Of a DNA stretch of 64,000 nucleotides, positions 44,885 to 55,318 are shown piece after piece. A model generated the notes under the pieces. It worked only from the letters and a program-made list of their open reading frames with translations. It did no database searches and was not told where the DNA came from. This DNA is from Pseudomonas lundensis (GTDB lineage: Bacteria; Pseudomonadota; Gammaproteobacteria; Pseudomonadales; Pseudomonadaceae): assembly GCF_001042985.1 (NCBI RefSeq), contig NZ_JYKY01000026.1, forward strand, positions 1 through 64,000. Direction: 5' to 3'. Both the position numbers and the translations under genes were made by a program. Position 1 is the stretch's first letter, and each line of letters opens with the position of its first letter.

Positions 44885-45818
44885 GATGCTGCACACGGGC
44901 CAAATCATCATCGACCTGGTGATGGCACTCGATACCCTGCCACCCTCGGGCGGTGATGCGCTGGCCAGCAGCGCCAGCTTCCACGCCGGGGGCGGTTTTA
45001 ACGTGATGGCCGCCGCCCGGCGTAACGGCCTGCCCGCCCTGTACCTGGGGCGACACGGCCAAGGCCGGTTCGGTGAACTGGCGCGTCAGGCCATGCGCGA
45101 CGAAGGCATCACCCCGACCCTGCCACCCGATCCGCACACAGACACCGGCCTGTGTGTGGCCCTGACGGAAGCCAGCGCAGAACGCACGTTCATCTCGTAC
45201 ATCGGCGCCGAGGGCGTGCTGAGCGCCGATGATCTGCAACAGGTGCAGGTGGCCCATGACGACTACGTGTATGTCAGCGGTTACAGCCTGCTGCACGCTG
45301 GCAAAGCGCAACCCTTGCTGGACTGGCTGCTGGTCTTGCCGGGGGATGTTCACATCAGCCTCGATCCCGGCCCGTTGCTCCACGACATCGCCCCCCACTT
45401 GCTGGACGCACTGTTGCCACGCCTGAACCTGTGGACCAGCAATCGCCATGAAGCGCAGGCCCTCACAGGTACGTGCACGCTGGAGGATGCCCTGACGGCG
45501 CTGGATGAACGCTTGCCTCGCACCTGCCTGAACGTGGTACGTGATGGCGCGCACGGCTGCCGGGTCAGCGATACCCATGGCCACCACCGCATTGCCGGGT
45601 TCAAGGTGCACGCGCTGGACAGCAACGGTGCGGGTGATGCTCACACAGGCGTGTTGCTGGCGGCATTGGCCCATGGCGCTACGCCGGTTGAAGCCGCGCG
45701 ACGGGCCAACGCCGGGGCGGCCATTGCCGTGACCTGGCGGGGCCCCGCCACGGCGCCTCGTGCAGAGGAGATCGATGGGTTCATGGCACAGCAAAACGCC
45801 CGTACTTCCGAGGTGTGA
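44877..45818 (+). CDS. PfkB/ribokinase-family sugar kinase (YegV-like)
   Basis: 313 aa from the ATG at 44877 inside the end of the permease gene; the frame is open upstream but the family start is MPRMLHTGQIIIDLVM. Ribokinase-fold features: FHAGGGFNVMAAARRNGLPALYLGRHGQGRFG (N-terminal GG signature, sugar binding) and LDSNGAGDAHTGVLLAALAHG (PfkB signature 2, catalytic Asp near 252, anion hole). Closest by pattern to YegV and pseudouridine-kinase-like members. It probably phosphorylates the sugar released by the ARH-fold enzyme, or the intact nucleoside before cleavage (inference). Last gene of the operon. Confidence 0.9.
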   Translation: MPRMLHTGQIIIDLVMALDTLPPSGGDALASSASFHAGGGFNVMAAARRNGLPALYLGRHGQGRFGELARQAMRDEGITPTLPPDPHTDTGLCVALTEASAERTFISYIGAEGVLSADDLQQVQVAHDDYVYVSGYSLLHAGKAQPLLDWLLVLPGDVHISLDPGPLLHDIAPHLLDALLPRLNLWTSNRHEAQALTGTCTLEDALTALDERLPRTCLNVVRDGAHGCRVSDTHGHHRIAGFKVHALDSNGAGDAHTGVLLAALAHGATPVEAARRANAGAAIAVTWRGPATAPRAEEIDGFMAQQNARTSEV

Positions 45819-45919
45819 ACGCAATTTCTGAATCTCTTCAGGGTTAATTCCCACAATCAACACGACCAAAGAATGTAAGCAAAAGTGTATAAAACCTTCA
45901 CAAAAGCTGGAAAATGCCT

Positions 45920-45945
45920 AAAGGGCTGATTTAACCTTGCCCTTT
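45920..45945. terminator. Stem-loop downstream of the kinase gene
   Basis: AAAGGGC (45920-45926) / GCCCTTT (45939-45945), a 7-bp stem with a 12-nt loop, about 100 bases past the kinase stop in an AT-rich intergenic stretch. It may end the operon. Moderate to low confidence. Confidence 0.45.
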
Positions 45946-46033
45946 AACATCCCTCCTGTTGCACCTGTGCGCGGTAATTCTTACGTTTCCCGAGCCATTT
46001 GCGTGCTAACAGGGCGGCGTTTTCTCTCGACTT

Positions 46034-46945
46034 GTGACGATACTCTTGAAACTCATCATTATTGCTGTCTACGTTTTGTCCATCGCATATGTCCACTTGC
46101 GGGGCAAGGTTCGGCATAAGCTGAGCCGTCAATTAAGCGACCATTCAACCTTTCTGGCACCGATCAACTGCTTTTTGTACCTGTTCTCCAAAGTCCCCAG
46201 CCAGCCTTACTTCAAGCCTGAGGACTTCCCGGAACTGCAACCGTTGCAAGCGCACTGGGAAGAGATCCGCGAAGAAGCCCGCAAGCTGATGCACGCGGGC
46301 GAGATCAAGCGCTCAGAGCAACCGAATGACGTGGGTTTCAACTCGTTTTTCAAAACCGGTTGGAAGCGCTTCTACCTCAAATGGTACGGCGACAATCACC
46401 CTTCGGCCGTGGAGCTGTGCCCACGCACCATCGAACTGCTCAATGGCATTGGCACGATCAAAGCCGCCATGTTCGCCGAGCTGCCGCCCGGCTCAAAGCT
46501 GGTGCGCCACCGCGATCCGTACGCAGGTTCGTTGCGTTACCACTTGGGCCTGGACACGCCGGACGATCCAGGGTGCTACATCAACGTGGACGGTCAGAAT
46601 TACGCGTGGCGTGACGGTGAAGCCGTGATGTTCGACGAAACCTTCATCCACTACGCCGAAAACAAGACAGACAAAAACCGCATTATTTTGTTCTGCGATG
46701 TCGAGCGGCCGATGCAGTACCGCTGGGCGGCGGCGTTCAACCAATGGTTCAGCCGTACCGTCATGGCCTCTGCCAGCTCGCCGAACGACGCCAATGACAA
46801 GGTCGGCGGCCTGAACCGTGCGTTCACCAAACTGTACAAAATCCGCCTGCGCGGCAAGGAACTGAAAAAGCGCAACCGCACACGCTACTACCTTGAAAAG
46901 TGGGCCATTTTCGGCGGCTTGCTGGCGCTGTTCCTGCTGATCTGA
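46034..46945 (+). CDS. lpxO: Lipid A hydroxylase LpxO, Fe(II)/2-oxoglutarate-dependent
   Basis: 303 aa from GTG 46034. A TTG at 46046 would give MKLIIIAVYV, nearer the usual LpxO N-terminus; neither has a clear ribosome binding site. There is an N-terminal membrane helix (about 3-22) and a C-terminal helix (about 285-303). The aspartyl/asparaginyl beta-hydroxylase domain has HRDPYAGSLRYHLGL (iron ligands HxD near 159) and FDETFIHYAENKT (second His near 205). LpxO adds a 2-hydroxyl to the secondary acyl chain of lipid A at the cytoplasmic face of the inner membrane. Not obviously linked to its neighbours. Confidence 0.9.
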   Translation: MTILLKLIIIAVYVLSIAYVHLRGKVRHKLSRQLSDHSTFLAPINCFLYLFSKVPSQPYFKPEDFPELQPLQAHWEEIREEARKLMHAGEIKRSEQPNDVGFNSFFKTGWKRFYLKWYGDNHPSAVELCPRTIELLNGIGTIKAAMFAELPPGSKLVRHRDPYAGSLRYHLGLDTPDDPGCYINVDGQNYAWRDGEAVMFDETFIHYAENKTDKNRIILFCDVERPMQYRWAAAFNQWFSRTVMASASSPNDANDKVGGLNRAFTKLYKIRLRGKELKKRNRTRYYLEKWAIFGGLLALFLLI

Positions 46946-47085
46946 ACCGCTCGCCCGTTGACCCCGACACCCGCAGTCGCTCACCTGTGAAGCGGCTGCG
47001 CGGCGCTTGCTACCCTCCTGCCCCACGTCTCACGCCTCACGTCGTTCCCGCACCTTGTGTTAATCAGCCATCATGGCAATGCGCC

Positions 47086-47113
47086 TTGAGTTGCGAAAGC
47101 GCGCCCATATACT
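47086..47113 (+). promoter_or_regulatory. Sigma-70 promoter of the histidine phosphatase gene
   Basis: TTGAGT (47086-47091), 16-nt spacer, TATACT (47108-47113), about 70 bases before the ATG at 47181. Both elements are near consensus. Confidence 0.6.
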
Positions 47114-47180
47114 GGTTGGCGTGTGCTTGTTGAACCGCCCTGGCAGGCGATTGTGTGACAGGACTCTGGAGGTCTGCACC

Positions 47181-47726
47181 ATGCCCATTCGTCTCAGTTT
47201 TATTTGCCATGCCCGTACCGAAGCCCAGCGTCTGGGCCGGTTCCCGCAAGATGAGCCGGCAGAAAGCAAAAGCCTGGAAAAAGCCGGGCAACTGGCCACA
47301 GTGCTGAAAAAACCGGTGCGGATTCTCTGCGCCCCTGAGACCCGAACCTTGCAAACCGCCCATGCCCTGGGCAGCGAAATCGAAATCGTGCCCGCGCTGG
47401 AAGAATACGATTTTGGCGACTGGAGAGGCCAAAGCCTGTCTGACCTGCAAGAGAGCACCCCGCAGGCCCTGGCGGACTGGCTCAGCAACCCCTATGCCGC
47501 GCCCCACCATGGCGAGTCGGTGCAAGACCTGTGCCTGCGGGTGGGCGCCTGGCTCGATGAATTCCGCGAGGAAGGCCATTTTGCCGTGGTCACGCATCCG
47601 TTCGTGATCCGCGCCGCCATTTTGCATGCCCTGGCGGCCAGCACCGCTTCGTTCAACCTGATTGACATCGAGCCGTTAGCGGTCGTGGATTTGCGTTTTA
47701 ACGAACGCTGGCGGCTGCGATTCTGA
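47181..47726 (+). CDS. Histidine phosphatase superfamily protein
   Basis: 181 aa from the ATG at 47181 with TGGAGG at 47167-47172; the frame is open upstream to 47073 but that part overlaps the promoter. The catalytic motif RHG is replaced by CHARTE (FICHARTEAQR): the His and following Arg are kept and Gly is replaced by Thr. The second conserved His is in FAVVTHPFVIRA, and ALEEYDFGDWRGQS is the usual acid-containing loop. Members of this branch include small phosphatases near cobalamin or cobalt genes, but no such genes are here. Substrate unknown. Confidence 0.85.
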   Translation: MPIRLSFICHARTEAQRLGRFPQDEPAESKSLEKAGQLATVLKKPVRILCAPETRTLQTAHALGSEIEIVPALEEYDFGDWRGQSLSDLQESTPQALADWLSNPYAAPHHGESVQDLCLRVGAWLDEFREEGHFAVVTHPFVIRAAILHALAASTASFNLIDIEPLAVVDLRFNERWRLRF

Positions 47727-47761
47727 GCTGAGGCAACTCGAGGCGGGTCCCCGCATCCGGT

Positions 47762-48253
47762 TTAGCGTTCTTCGAGCACCAACCCGCCCGGCGGCAACGG
47801 CAGCGCAGTTTTATAGCGCACTTGCTTAAGGGCGAAACTGGAGCGGATGTTGGCAACGCCGGGGACTTTGGTCAGGAAGTCCATCATGAAGCGCTCCAGC
47901 GCCTGAATGCTCGGCACCAGTACGCGAATCAGGTAGTCGGGGTCACCCGCCATCAGGTAGCACTCCATCACCTCGGGCCGGTCCGAGATGGCCGCCTCGA
48001 AATGTTGCAGCGCCTCTTCCACCTGCTTTTCCAGGCTCACGTGAATAAACACATTGACGTGCAGGCCGAGCATGTCGGCATCGAGCAAGGTCACTTGCTC
48101 GCGAATCAACCCGCGCTCTTCCATCGCTTTGACCCGGTTGAAACACGGGGTGGGCGACAGGTTGACCGAGCGCGCAAGGTCCGCATTGGTGATGCGCGCG
48201 TTCTCCTGAAGGCTGTTGAGAATCCCGATATCCGTTCGATCCAGCTTGCGCAT
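47762..48253 (-). CDS. bkdR: BkdR, Lrp/AsnC-family activator of the bkd operon
   Basis: 163 aa. N-terminal helix-turn-helix (about 4-60: [47 protein letters not shown]) and C-terminal Lrp ligand-binding/oligomerisation domain (about 68-150). It is divergent from bkdA1, and in P. putida BkdR activates the bkd operon in response to branched-chain amino acids. The 207-bp intergenic region (48254-48460) is AT-rich and should hold the BkdR sites and both promoters; I did not find a convincing sigma-54 element in it. The stop lies 35 bases from the stop of the convergent phosphatase gene. Confidence 0.93.
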   Translation of the reverse strand: MRKLDRTDIGILNSLQENARITNADLARSVNLSPTPCFNRVKAMEERGLIREQVTLLDADMLGLHVNVFIHVSLEKQVEEALQHFEAAISDRPEVMECYLMAGDPDYLIRVLVPSIQALERFMMDFLTKVPGVANIRSSFALKQVRYKTALPLPPGGLVLEER

Positions 48254-48430
48254 GAGACAAAACCACCTGTTTTTTATGTTTATGCAGAATTCTTATCCTT
48301 ATTCGCCGTAAAGCACAACGAACTACAGATAAATATTCTTCACTGTCCGGAATATGATTGTTGTAGGACAAGATCTGCCGGTTGAACTGACATTTCTTGC
48401 ATGCAGTACCTAGCTCCCGCGCCCTAATAA

Positions 48431-49696
<1,266 letters not shown>

Positions 49697-49700
49697 CCAG

Positions 49701-50756
49701 ATGAACGACAACAATAAAATTCAGATGGAGAACGCCGTGAGCACCAGCACCATGACGATGATCCAGGCCTTGCGCTCGGCCATGGACGTGATGCTTGAGC
49801 GCGACGACAACGTGGTGGTATTCGGCCAGGACGTGGGTTACTTCGGCGGCGTGTTCCGCTGCACCGAAGGCTTGCAGGCCAAATACGGCAAGTCGCGGGT
49901 GTTTGACGCGCCCATCTCCGAAAGCGGCATCGTGGGCGCCGCGGTCGGCATGGGCGCGTATGGCCTGCGCCCGGTGGCCGAGATTCAGTTTGCCGACTAC
50001 TTCTACCCCGCCTCCGACCAGATCGTGTCCGAAGCCGCCCGTTTGCGTTACCGCTCAGCCGGGGAATTCATAGCCCCGATGACCCTGCGCATGCCCTGCG
50101 GCGGCGGGATCTACGGCGGCCAGACCCACAGCCAGAGCCCCGAAGCAATGTTCACCCAGGTCTGCGGCCTGCGCACCGTGATGCCGTCCAACCCTTACGA
50201 CGCCAAGGGCTTGCTGATCGCCTCCATCGAAAACGATGACCCGGTGATTTTTCTCGAACCCAAGCGCCTGTATAACGGCCCGTTCGACGGTCACCACGAA
50301 CGCCCCGTGACCCCGTGGTCCAAACACGCCGCCAGCTTGGTGCCGGACGGCTACTACACCGTACCGCTGGACTGCGCCGCCATCGTGCGCCCCGGCACAG
50401 AAGTCACCATCCTGACCTACGGCACCACGGTGTACGTGTCACAAGTGGCGGCCGAAGAAACCGGCATCGACGCCGAAGTCATCGACCTTCGCAGCCTGTG
50501 GCCGCTGGATCTGGACGCCATCGTCAACTCCGTGAAAAAGACCCGCCGCTGCGTCGTCGTGCACGAAGCCACCCGCACGTGCGGTTTTGGCGCCGAGCTG
50601 ATCGCACTGGTTCAAGAGCACTGCTTCCACTATCTGGAAGCGCCGATCGAGCGTGTCACGGGCTGGGACACCCCTTACCCGCATGCTCAGGAGTGGGCCT
50701 ATTTCCCCGGCCCGGCGCGAGTGGGAGCGGCTTTGCAACGGGTTATGGAGGTCTGA
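49701..50756 (+). CDS. bkdA2: Branched-chain 2-oxoacid dehydrogenase E1 beta subunit
   Basis: 351 aa from the ATG at 49701 (MNDNNKIQMENA, as in Pseudomonas BkdA2); the frame is open into bkdA1 but that part is not coding in this frame. Conserved transketolase-type segments: VFGQDVGYFGGVFRCTEGL, APISESGIVGAAVGMGAYGLRPV, RMPCGGGIYGGQTHSQSPEA, EVIDLRSLWPLDLDAIV, HEATRTCGFGAEL. Forms the alpha2beta2 E1 component with BkdA1. The stop directly abuts the bkdB start. Confidence 0.97.
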   Translation: MNDNNKIQMENAVSTSTMTMIQALRSAMDVMLERDDNVVVFGQDVGYFGGVFRCTEGLQAKYGKSRVFDAPISESGIVGAAVGMGAYGLRPVAEIQFADYFYPASDQIVSEAARLRYRSAGEFIAPMTLRMPCGGGIYGGQTHSQSPEAMFTQVCGLRTVMPSNPYDAKGLLIASIENDDPVIFLEPKRLYNGPFDGHHERPVTPWSKHAASLVPDGYYTVPLDCAAIVRPGTEVTILTYGTTVYVSQVAAEETGIDAEVIDLRSLWPLDLDAIVNSVKKTRRCVVVHEATRTCGFGAELIALVQEHCFHYLEAPIERVTGWDTPYPHAQEWAYFPGPARVGAALQRVMEV

Positions 50757-52043
50757 ATGGGTACGCACGTTATCAAGATGCCGGACATTGGCGAAGGCAT
50801 TGCGCAAGTGGAACTGGTGGAATGGTTCGTCAAAGTCGGTGACATGGTCAGCGAAGACCAGGTGGTCGCAGATGTGATGACCGACAAGGCCACGGTGGAC
50901 ATTCCTTCGCCAGTGGCGGGCAAGGTGTTGGCTCTGGGCGGCCAGCCCGGTGAAGTGATGGCCGTGGGCAGCGAACTGATTCGCATCGAAGTCGAGGGGG
51001 CCGGCAACCTGCGCGAAAGCGCAGCCGCCCCCGCCGAACCTGCTCCTGCGGCGGCGGCGCCAAAAGCGGCACCCCAGGCCCGGGTCGAAGTGGCCGCCGT
51101 GACCGCGCCGCCCGCCAAACCGGCGGTGGCTCCGGCCTCACGCCCGGCGCCGGTGGCCCGTGAAGCCAATGAGCGCCCGCTGGCCTCGCCGGCCGTGCGT
51201 AAACGCGCGTGGGACGCCGGTATCGAGCTGCGCTTTGTGATCGGCACCGGCCCGGCTGGCCGCGTGCTGCATGACGACCTTGATGCCTATTTGGCCCAGG
51301 ACACGCAAACCAGCCCTGCGCCGGTCGGCAGTTACGCCAAACGCAACGACGAACAACAGATTCCGGTGATCGGCCTGCGCCGCAAGATCGCTGAGCGCAT
51401 GCAAGATGCCAAGCGCCGGGCCGCGCATTTCAGCTATGTCGAAGAAGTCGACGTGACCGCCCTCGAAGAACTGCGCGCCCAGCTCAACCAGAAATGGGGC
51501 GACAGCCGCGGCAAGCTGACCCTGCTGCCATTCCTGGTTCGGGCCATGGTTGTGGCGCTGCGTGACTTCCCGCAGATCAACGTGCGCTACGACGATCAGG
51601 CACAGGTCATCACCCGTTTTGGCGCCGTGCACGTGGGCGTCGCAGCGCAAAGCGACAACGGCCTGATGGTGCCGGTGGTCAAGCATGCCGAAAGCCTGAC
51701 GCTGTGGGGCGCCTCCGATGAGATCGCCCGGCTGGCCAATGCCGTGCGCACCGGCAAGGCCGCCCGTGAAGAGTTGTCGGGCTCGACCATTACCCTGACC
51801 AGCCTCGGTGCGCTGGGCGGGATCGTCAGCACGCCGGTGGTCAACCTGCCGGAAGTGGCGATCATTGGCGTCAACCGCATCGTCGAGCGCCCGGTGGTGG
51901 TCAAAGGCCAGATCGTGGTGCGCAAAATGATGAACCTCTCCAGCTCGTTCGACCACCGGGTGGTGGACGGCATGGACGCGGCACTCTTTATCCAGGCCAT
52001 GCGTGGCTTGCTCGAACAACCTGCCACCCTGTTTGTGGAGTGA
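50757..52043 (+). CDS. bkdB: Branched-chain 2-oxoacid dehydrogenase E2, lipoamide acyltransferase
   Basis: 428 aa. One lipoyl domain (1-80) with the lipoylated Lys44 in [10 protein letters not shown], an Ala/Pro-rich linker (about 85-135), an E3-binding domain (about 138-175, [33 protein letters not shown]) and a catalytic acyltransferase domain (about 195-428) with [12 protein letters not shown], containing the catalytic His and Asp. Transfers the branched acyl group from lipoamide to CoA. Core scaffold of the complex. Confidence 0.97.
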   Translation: MGTHVIKMPDIGEGIAQVELVEWFVKVGDMVSEDQVVADVMTDKATVDIPSPVAGKVLALGGQPGEVMAVGSELIRIEVEGAGNLRESAAAPAEPAPAAAAPKAAPQARVEVAAVTAPPAKPAVAPASRPAPVAREANERPLASPAVRKRAWDAGIELRFVIGTGPAGRVLHDDLDAYLAQDTQTSPAPVGSYAKRNDEQQIPVIGLRRKIAERMQDAKRRAAHFSYVEEVDVTALEELRAQLNQKWGDSRGKLTLLPFLVRAMVVALRDFPQINVRYDDQAQVITRFGAVHVGVAAQSDNGLMVPVVKHAESLTLWGASDEIARLANAVRTGKAAREELSGSTITLTSLGALGGIVSTPVVNLPEVAIIGVNRIVERPVVVKGQIVVRKMMNLSSSFDHRVVDGMDAALFIQAMRGLLEQPATLFVE

Positions 52044-52045
52044 AC

Positions 52046-53434
52046 ATGCAGCCAACTCAACACACCACGCTGCTGATTATCGGCGGCGGCCCCGGCGGTT
52101 ACGTGGCGGCCATCCGCGCTGGCCAGCTGGGCATACCCACGGTCCTGATCGAAGGCCAGTCGCTGGGCGGAACCTGCCTGAATGTCGGCTGCATTCCGTC
52201 CAAAGCCCTGATTCACGTAGCCGAGCAGTTCCACACCACGCAACGCTACAGCGCGGGCGGTTCGCCCTTGGGGATCAAGACCACGGCCCCGACCCTGGAC
52301 ATCGGGCAAAGCGTGAGCTGGAAGAACGGCATCGTCGATCGCCTGACCACGGGCGTCGGCGCGTTGCTGAAAAAGAATGGCGTCAAGGTCATCCATGGCT
52401 GGGCGAAGATTCTGGATGGCAAGGCCGTTGAGGTCGACGGCCAGCGCATCGAGTGCGAACACCTGCTGCTGGCCACCGGCTCAGAAACGGTCAATCTGCC
52501 GATACTGCCACTGGGCGGCGCCATTATTTCGTCCACCGAAGCACTGAACCCCACACACATTCCCAAACGCCTGACCGTGGTGGGCGCCGGTTACATCGGG
52601 CTTGAGCTGGGGATCGCCTACCGCAAGCTGGGCGCGGAAGTCACGGTGGTCGAAGCCCGCGAGCGCATCCTGCCCACCTATGACATGGAGCTGACGCAGC
52701 CGGTTGCCGAATCCCTCAAAGCGCTGGGCATCACGCTGTACCTGGAACACAGCGTCGAAGGGTTCCAGGCCAGCACCGGCACCTTGTCGATGCGCAATCG
52801 CATGGGGGAAAGCCAGACGCTGGAAACCGATCAGGTGCTGGTGGCGGTCGGCCGTCGCCCGCGCACGCAGGGTTTCAATCTGGAAACCCTCGCCTTGACC
52901 ATGAACGGCCCGGCGATCCGTGTCGACAACCGCTGCCAGACCAGCATGCGCAACGTCTGGGCGATTGGCGACCTGACCGGCGAGCCGATGCTGGCCCATC
53001 GCGCCATGGCGCAGGGGGAAATGGTGGCCGAGATCATTGCTGGCCAACAACGTGAGTTCAGCCCGGCGGCGATCGCGGCCGTGTGTTTCACCGACCCTGA
53101 AATCGTCGTGGTCGGCAAGACCCCGGCCGAGGCTGAGGCCGCAGGGCTGGATTGCCTGAACGCCAGCTTCCCGTTTGCGGCCAATGGGCGAGCCATGACC
53201 CTGGAGTCCAAAAGCGGCTTCGTGCGGGTGGTGGCGCGGCGTGACAATCACCTGATTGTGGGTTGGCAGGCCGTCGGTGCGGGTGTGTCGGAATTGTCCA
53301 CGGCCTTTGGCCAATCACTGGAAATGGGTGCGTGCCTGGAGGACATTGCTGGCACCATCCACGCCCACCCGACCCTGGGCGAGGCAGTGCAGGAAGCCGC
53401 GCTGCGCGCACTGGGGCATGCGCTGCATATGTAA
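52046..53434 (+). CDS. lpdV: Dihydrolipoamide dehydrogenase E3 of the branched-chain complex (LPD-Val)
   Basis: 462 aa from the ATG at 52046 (TGGAG at 52035-52039); a GTG at 52040 is also in frame. FAD-binding [10 protein letters not shown] at the N-terminus, redox disulfide [13 protein letters not shown] (Cys near 43 and 48), NAD-binding [12 protein letters not shown], second FAD motif [17 protein letters not shown], and C-terminal active-site His in HAHPTLGEA. Reoxidises lipoamide with NAD+. It closes the bkd operon; a strong hairpin with T-run follows. Confidence 0.97.
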   Translation: MQPTQHTTLLIIGGGPGGYVAAIRAGQLGIPTVLIEGQSLGGTCLNVGCIPSKALIHVAEQFHTTQRYSAGGSPLGIKTTAPTLDIGQSVSWKNGIVDRLTTGVGALLKKNGVKVIHGWAKILDGKAVEVDGQRIECEHLLLATGSETVNLPILPLGGAIISSTEALNPTHIPKRLTVVGAGYIGLELGIAYRKLGAEVTVVEARERILPTYDMELTQPVAESLKALGITLYLEHSVEGFQASTGTLSMRNRMGESQTLETDQVLVAVGRRPRTQGFNLETLALTMNGPAIRVDNRCQTSMRNVWAIGDLTGEPMLAHRAMAQGEMVAEIIAGQQREFSPAAIAAVCFTDPEIVVVGKTPAEAEAAGLDCLNASFPFAANGRAMTLESKSGFVRVVARRDNHLIVGWQAVGAGVSELSTAFGQSLEMGACLEDIAGTIHAHPTLGEAVQEAALRALGHALHM

Positions 53435-53449
53435 CACCGTGCCGTGCAC

Positions 53450-53487
53450 GAGGCGGCGTCCGGCCTGACCGGCGCCGCTTCGTTTTT
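53450..53487 (+). terminator. Intrinsic terminator of the bkd operon
   Basis: GC-rich stem GGCGGCGTCCGG / CCGGCGCCGCT (one bulge) with a CCTGA loop, followed by TCGTTTTT. It lies 16 bases after the lpdV stop and immediately before the end of the convergent kinase gene. Confidence 0.85.
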
Positions 53488-53489
53488 CG

Positions 53490-55133
53490 TCAGGAACCTT
53501 TGAACAGGCTCCACAAGAACGCCAGCAACCCGCCCAGCGTGGCAATCCCCGCCAGCCAGCCGATGGCCGAGAGCCCTTGCCATACGGGTCCCGCCGCCGC
53601 GATCTGGGGGCCAAAGGCGATCAACAACGCACTGATCAACAGCGCCAGCGACAAGCGCGTTGAAGCCAGGCGCAGTGAGCGCTCCAGCTTTTCGATCCCC
53701 GGCAGGTCGACTTTCAGATCCAGCACGCCGTGCTTGAGGCGATGCACCATCAACCGGGTCAATTTCGGCAAATCTTCCAACACACCGCGCCCCAACTGCA
53801 GCCCGTCCATTGCGAGGCGCTGGGCAACGTTCCAGCTCAACTGCTCGCGGAGCATCTTCTGCACCGCAGGTTGGGCGGTTGCGACCAAATCCAGCTCCGG
53901 GTCCAGCCGGGTCAACACGCCATCGGCTGTTATCAGCGCCTTGAACAGCACCAGCAGGTCCGGGGGCAACAGCAAGCGGTATTCACGCATCACCGTCAAA
54001 AAATCACGAATCAGCGCACTCATGTTCAACGGCTGGCGGGTGTGCTGTGCCATGTATTGACGCGCCGCACGTTCGATCTGGGTCACGTCCTGCACCCGTT
54101 CGCCCTGCCAGTCGATCAAGACCGAGATCAGGGTTTCAGTACTGCCTTCGGTCAACGCACGCATAAATGTCATGACCTCCAGACGCCGCCGCTCATCCAG
54201 GCGCCCGACCATGCCGAAGTCGATAAATCCGACGCGGTTTTCACTCATGGCCCGCAGATTGCCGGGGTGCGGGTCGCCATGGAACAGGCCGTCCTCCAGC
54301 AACATCTTGATGAAGGCTTTGGCGCCGCGTTGCGCCAACAGGCTTGGGTCCAGGCCTTGGGCAATCAACGCCTCGCGCTCCAACGGCGTGAAGCTGGGGA
54401 GAAATTCCTGCACCAGCAGCCGCTGGCTGCTGTAGGCCCAATGTATACGCGGGATCACGATGGCGGGGTCGTGTTCAAAATGCTGCGCCACGCTGTCGCA
54501 ATGCTGGCCCTCCTGGGTGAAATCCAGCTCTTGCAGCATCGCCCGCGCCAGTTGGCGCACCATCTGGCGGGGCTGATCCACCGCCAGCGCCTCGTTTTGC
54601 TCAATCAACTGGGCGACGCTTTCCAGCAGTTGCAAGTCCGCCGTCATTTTGCCCCTCAGCCCGGGACGCTGAACCTTGACCACCACCTCCTCGCCCGTGT
54701 GCAAACGTGCGCGGTACACCTGCGCCATGGAAGCCGCGGCCAGCGGCTGGGTGTCAAACACCGCGAAAACCTCTTCCAGCGGGCAGCCCAGGTCTTCAAG
54801 CACCTGCACGTGCAGCGCCTCCCACGGCACGGTCGAGGCCTGACTGTGCAGCGCCTGCAGTTCTTCGACCCAGTGCGGCGGCAGGATGTCGCTGCGGCTG
54901 GCCAGAATCTGCCCGCACTTGATAAAGGTCGGGCCCAGGGCTTCTAACGCCATGCGCACGCGCTGCGCGCTGCTGGCTGGCAGAGCCTCACCCGGTTCTG
55001 CGCTGACCTGGGCGAGCAAACGCCCCAGCCCCAGGCGCACCACCACGTCCTGCGCGCCAAAACGCACCAGGGTGGCGATGATCTGATGAAGGCGGCGGTG
55101 ATGTTTGACGGCGGTCCAGGTGGGTTCGAGCAT
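53490..55133 (-). CDS. UbiB/ABC1 (AarF)-family atypical kinase
   Basis: 547 aa from the ATG at 55133; a GTG two codons upstream is also possible, with AAGGA nearby for both. The ABC1 family signatures are present: FIKCGQILASR near 73 (KxGQ motif), AAASMAQVYRARL (Ala-rich loop), VVVKVQRPGL (Lys), HGDPHPGN near 288 and DFGMVG near 304. Two hydrophobic helices end the protein (about 500-545), as in UbiB, giving an inner-membrane anchor. UbiB homologues support ubiquinone biosynthesis as ATPases. Pseudomonas normally has ubiB in a ubiE-ubiJ-ubiB cluster, so this is probably a paralogue with an unknown lipid-related role. Confidence 0.88.
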   Translation of the reverse strand: MLEPTWTAVKHHRRLHQIIATLVRFGAQDVVVRLGLGRLLAQVSAEPGEALPASSAQRVRMALEALGPTFIKCGQILASRSDILPPHWVEELQALHSQASTVPWEALHVQVLEDLGCPLEEVFAVFDTQPLAAASMAQVYRARLHTGEEVVVKVQRPGLRGKMTADLQLLESVAQLIEQNEALAVDQPRQMVRQLARAMLQELDFTQEGQHCDSVAQHFEHDPAIVIPRIHWAYSSQRLLVQEFLPSFTPLEREALIAQGLDPSLLAQRGAKAFIKMLLEDGLFHGDPHPGNLRAMSENRVGFIDFGMVGRLDERRRLEVMTFMRALTEGSTETLISVLIDWQGERVQDVTQIERAARQYMAQHTRQPLNMSALIRDFLTVMREYRLLLPPDLLVLFKALITADGVLTRLDPELDLVATAQPAVQKMLREQLSWNVAQRLAMDGLQLGRGVLEDLPKLTRLMVHRLKHGVLDLKVDLPGIEKLERSLRLASTRLSLALLISALLIAFGPQIAAAGPVWQGLSAIGWLAGIATLGGLLAFLWSLFKGS

Positions 55134-55318
55134 GGGCACGGGTCCTTGTTTCTGGGGGGCTGACAGCCGGGGCGGCTCTATCTGGGACCGTCGGCGGGCC
55201 TAAACATTCGACTGATTAAAGCCTGCGACCGGTTCAATGGCACGCTTGGGTACGCAAACGCTGGGCGTGCTGGCCTAACACCAGTAGAATCGCGCTCTTT
55301 TTTCCAAGGGCGCTCGCC

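Noticed and set aside
48340-48420. Sigma-54 promoter upstream of bkdA1
   Set aside because: TGACATTTCTTGCAT looks similar, but the spacing between the G and GC positions is 8 rather than 10 bases.
55240-55270. PurR-like half site ACGCAAACG upstream of the NCS2 permease
   Set aside because: Only one half matches the enterobacterial operator, and PurR regulation of this kind is not established in Pseudomonas.
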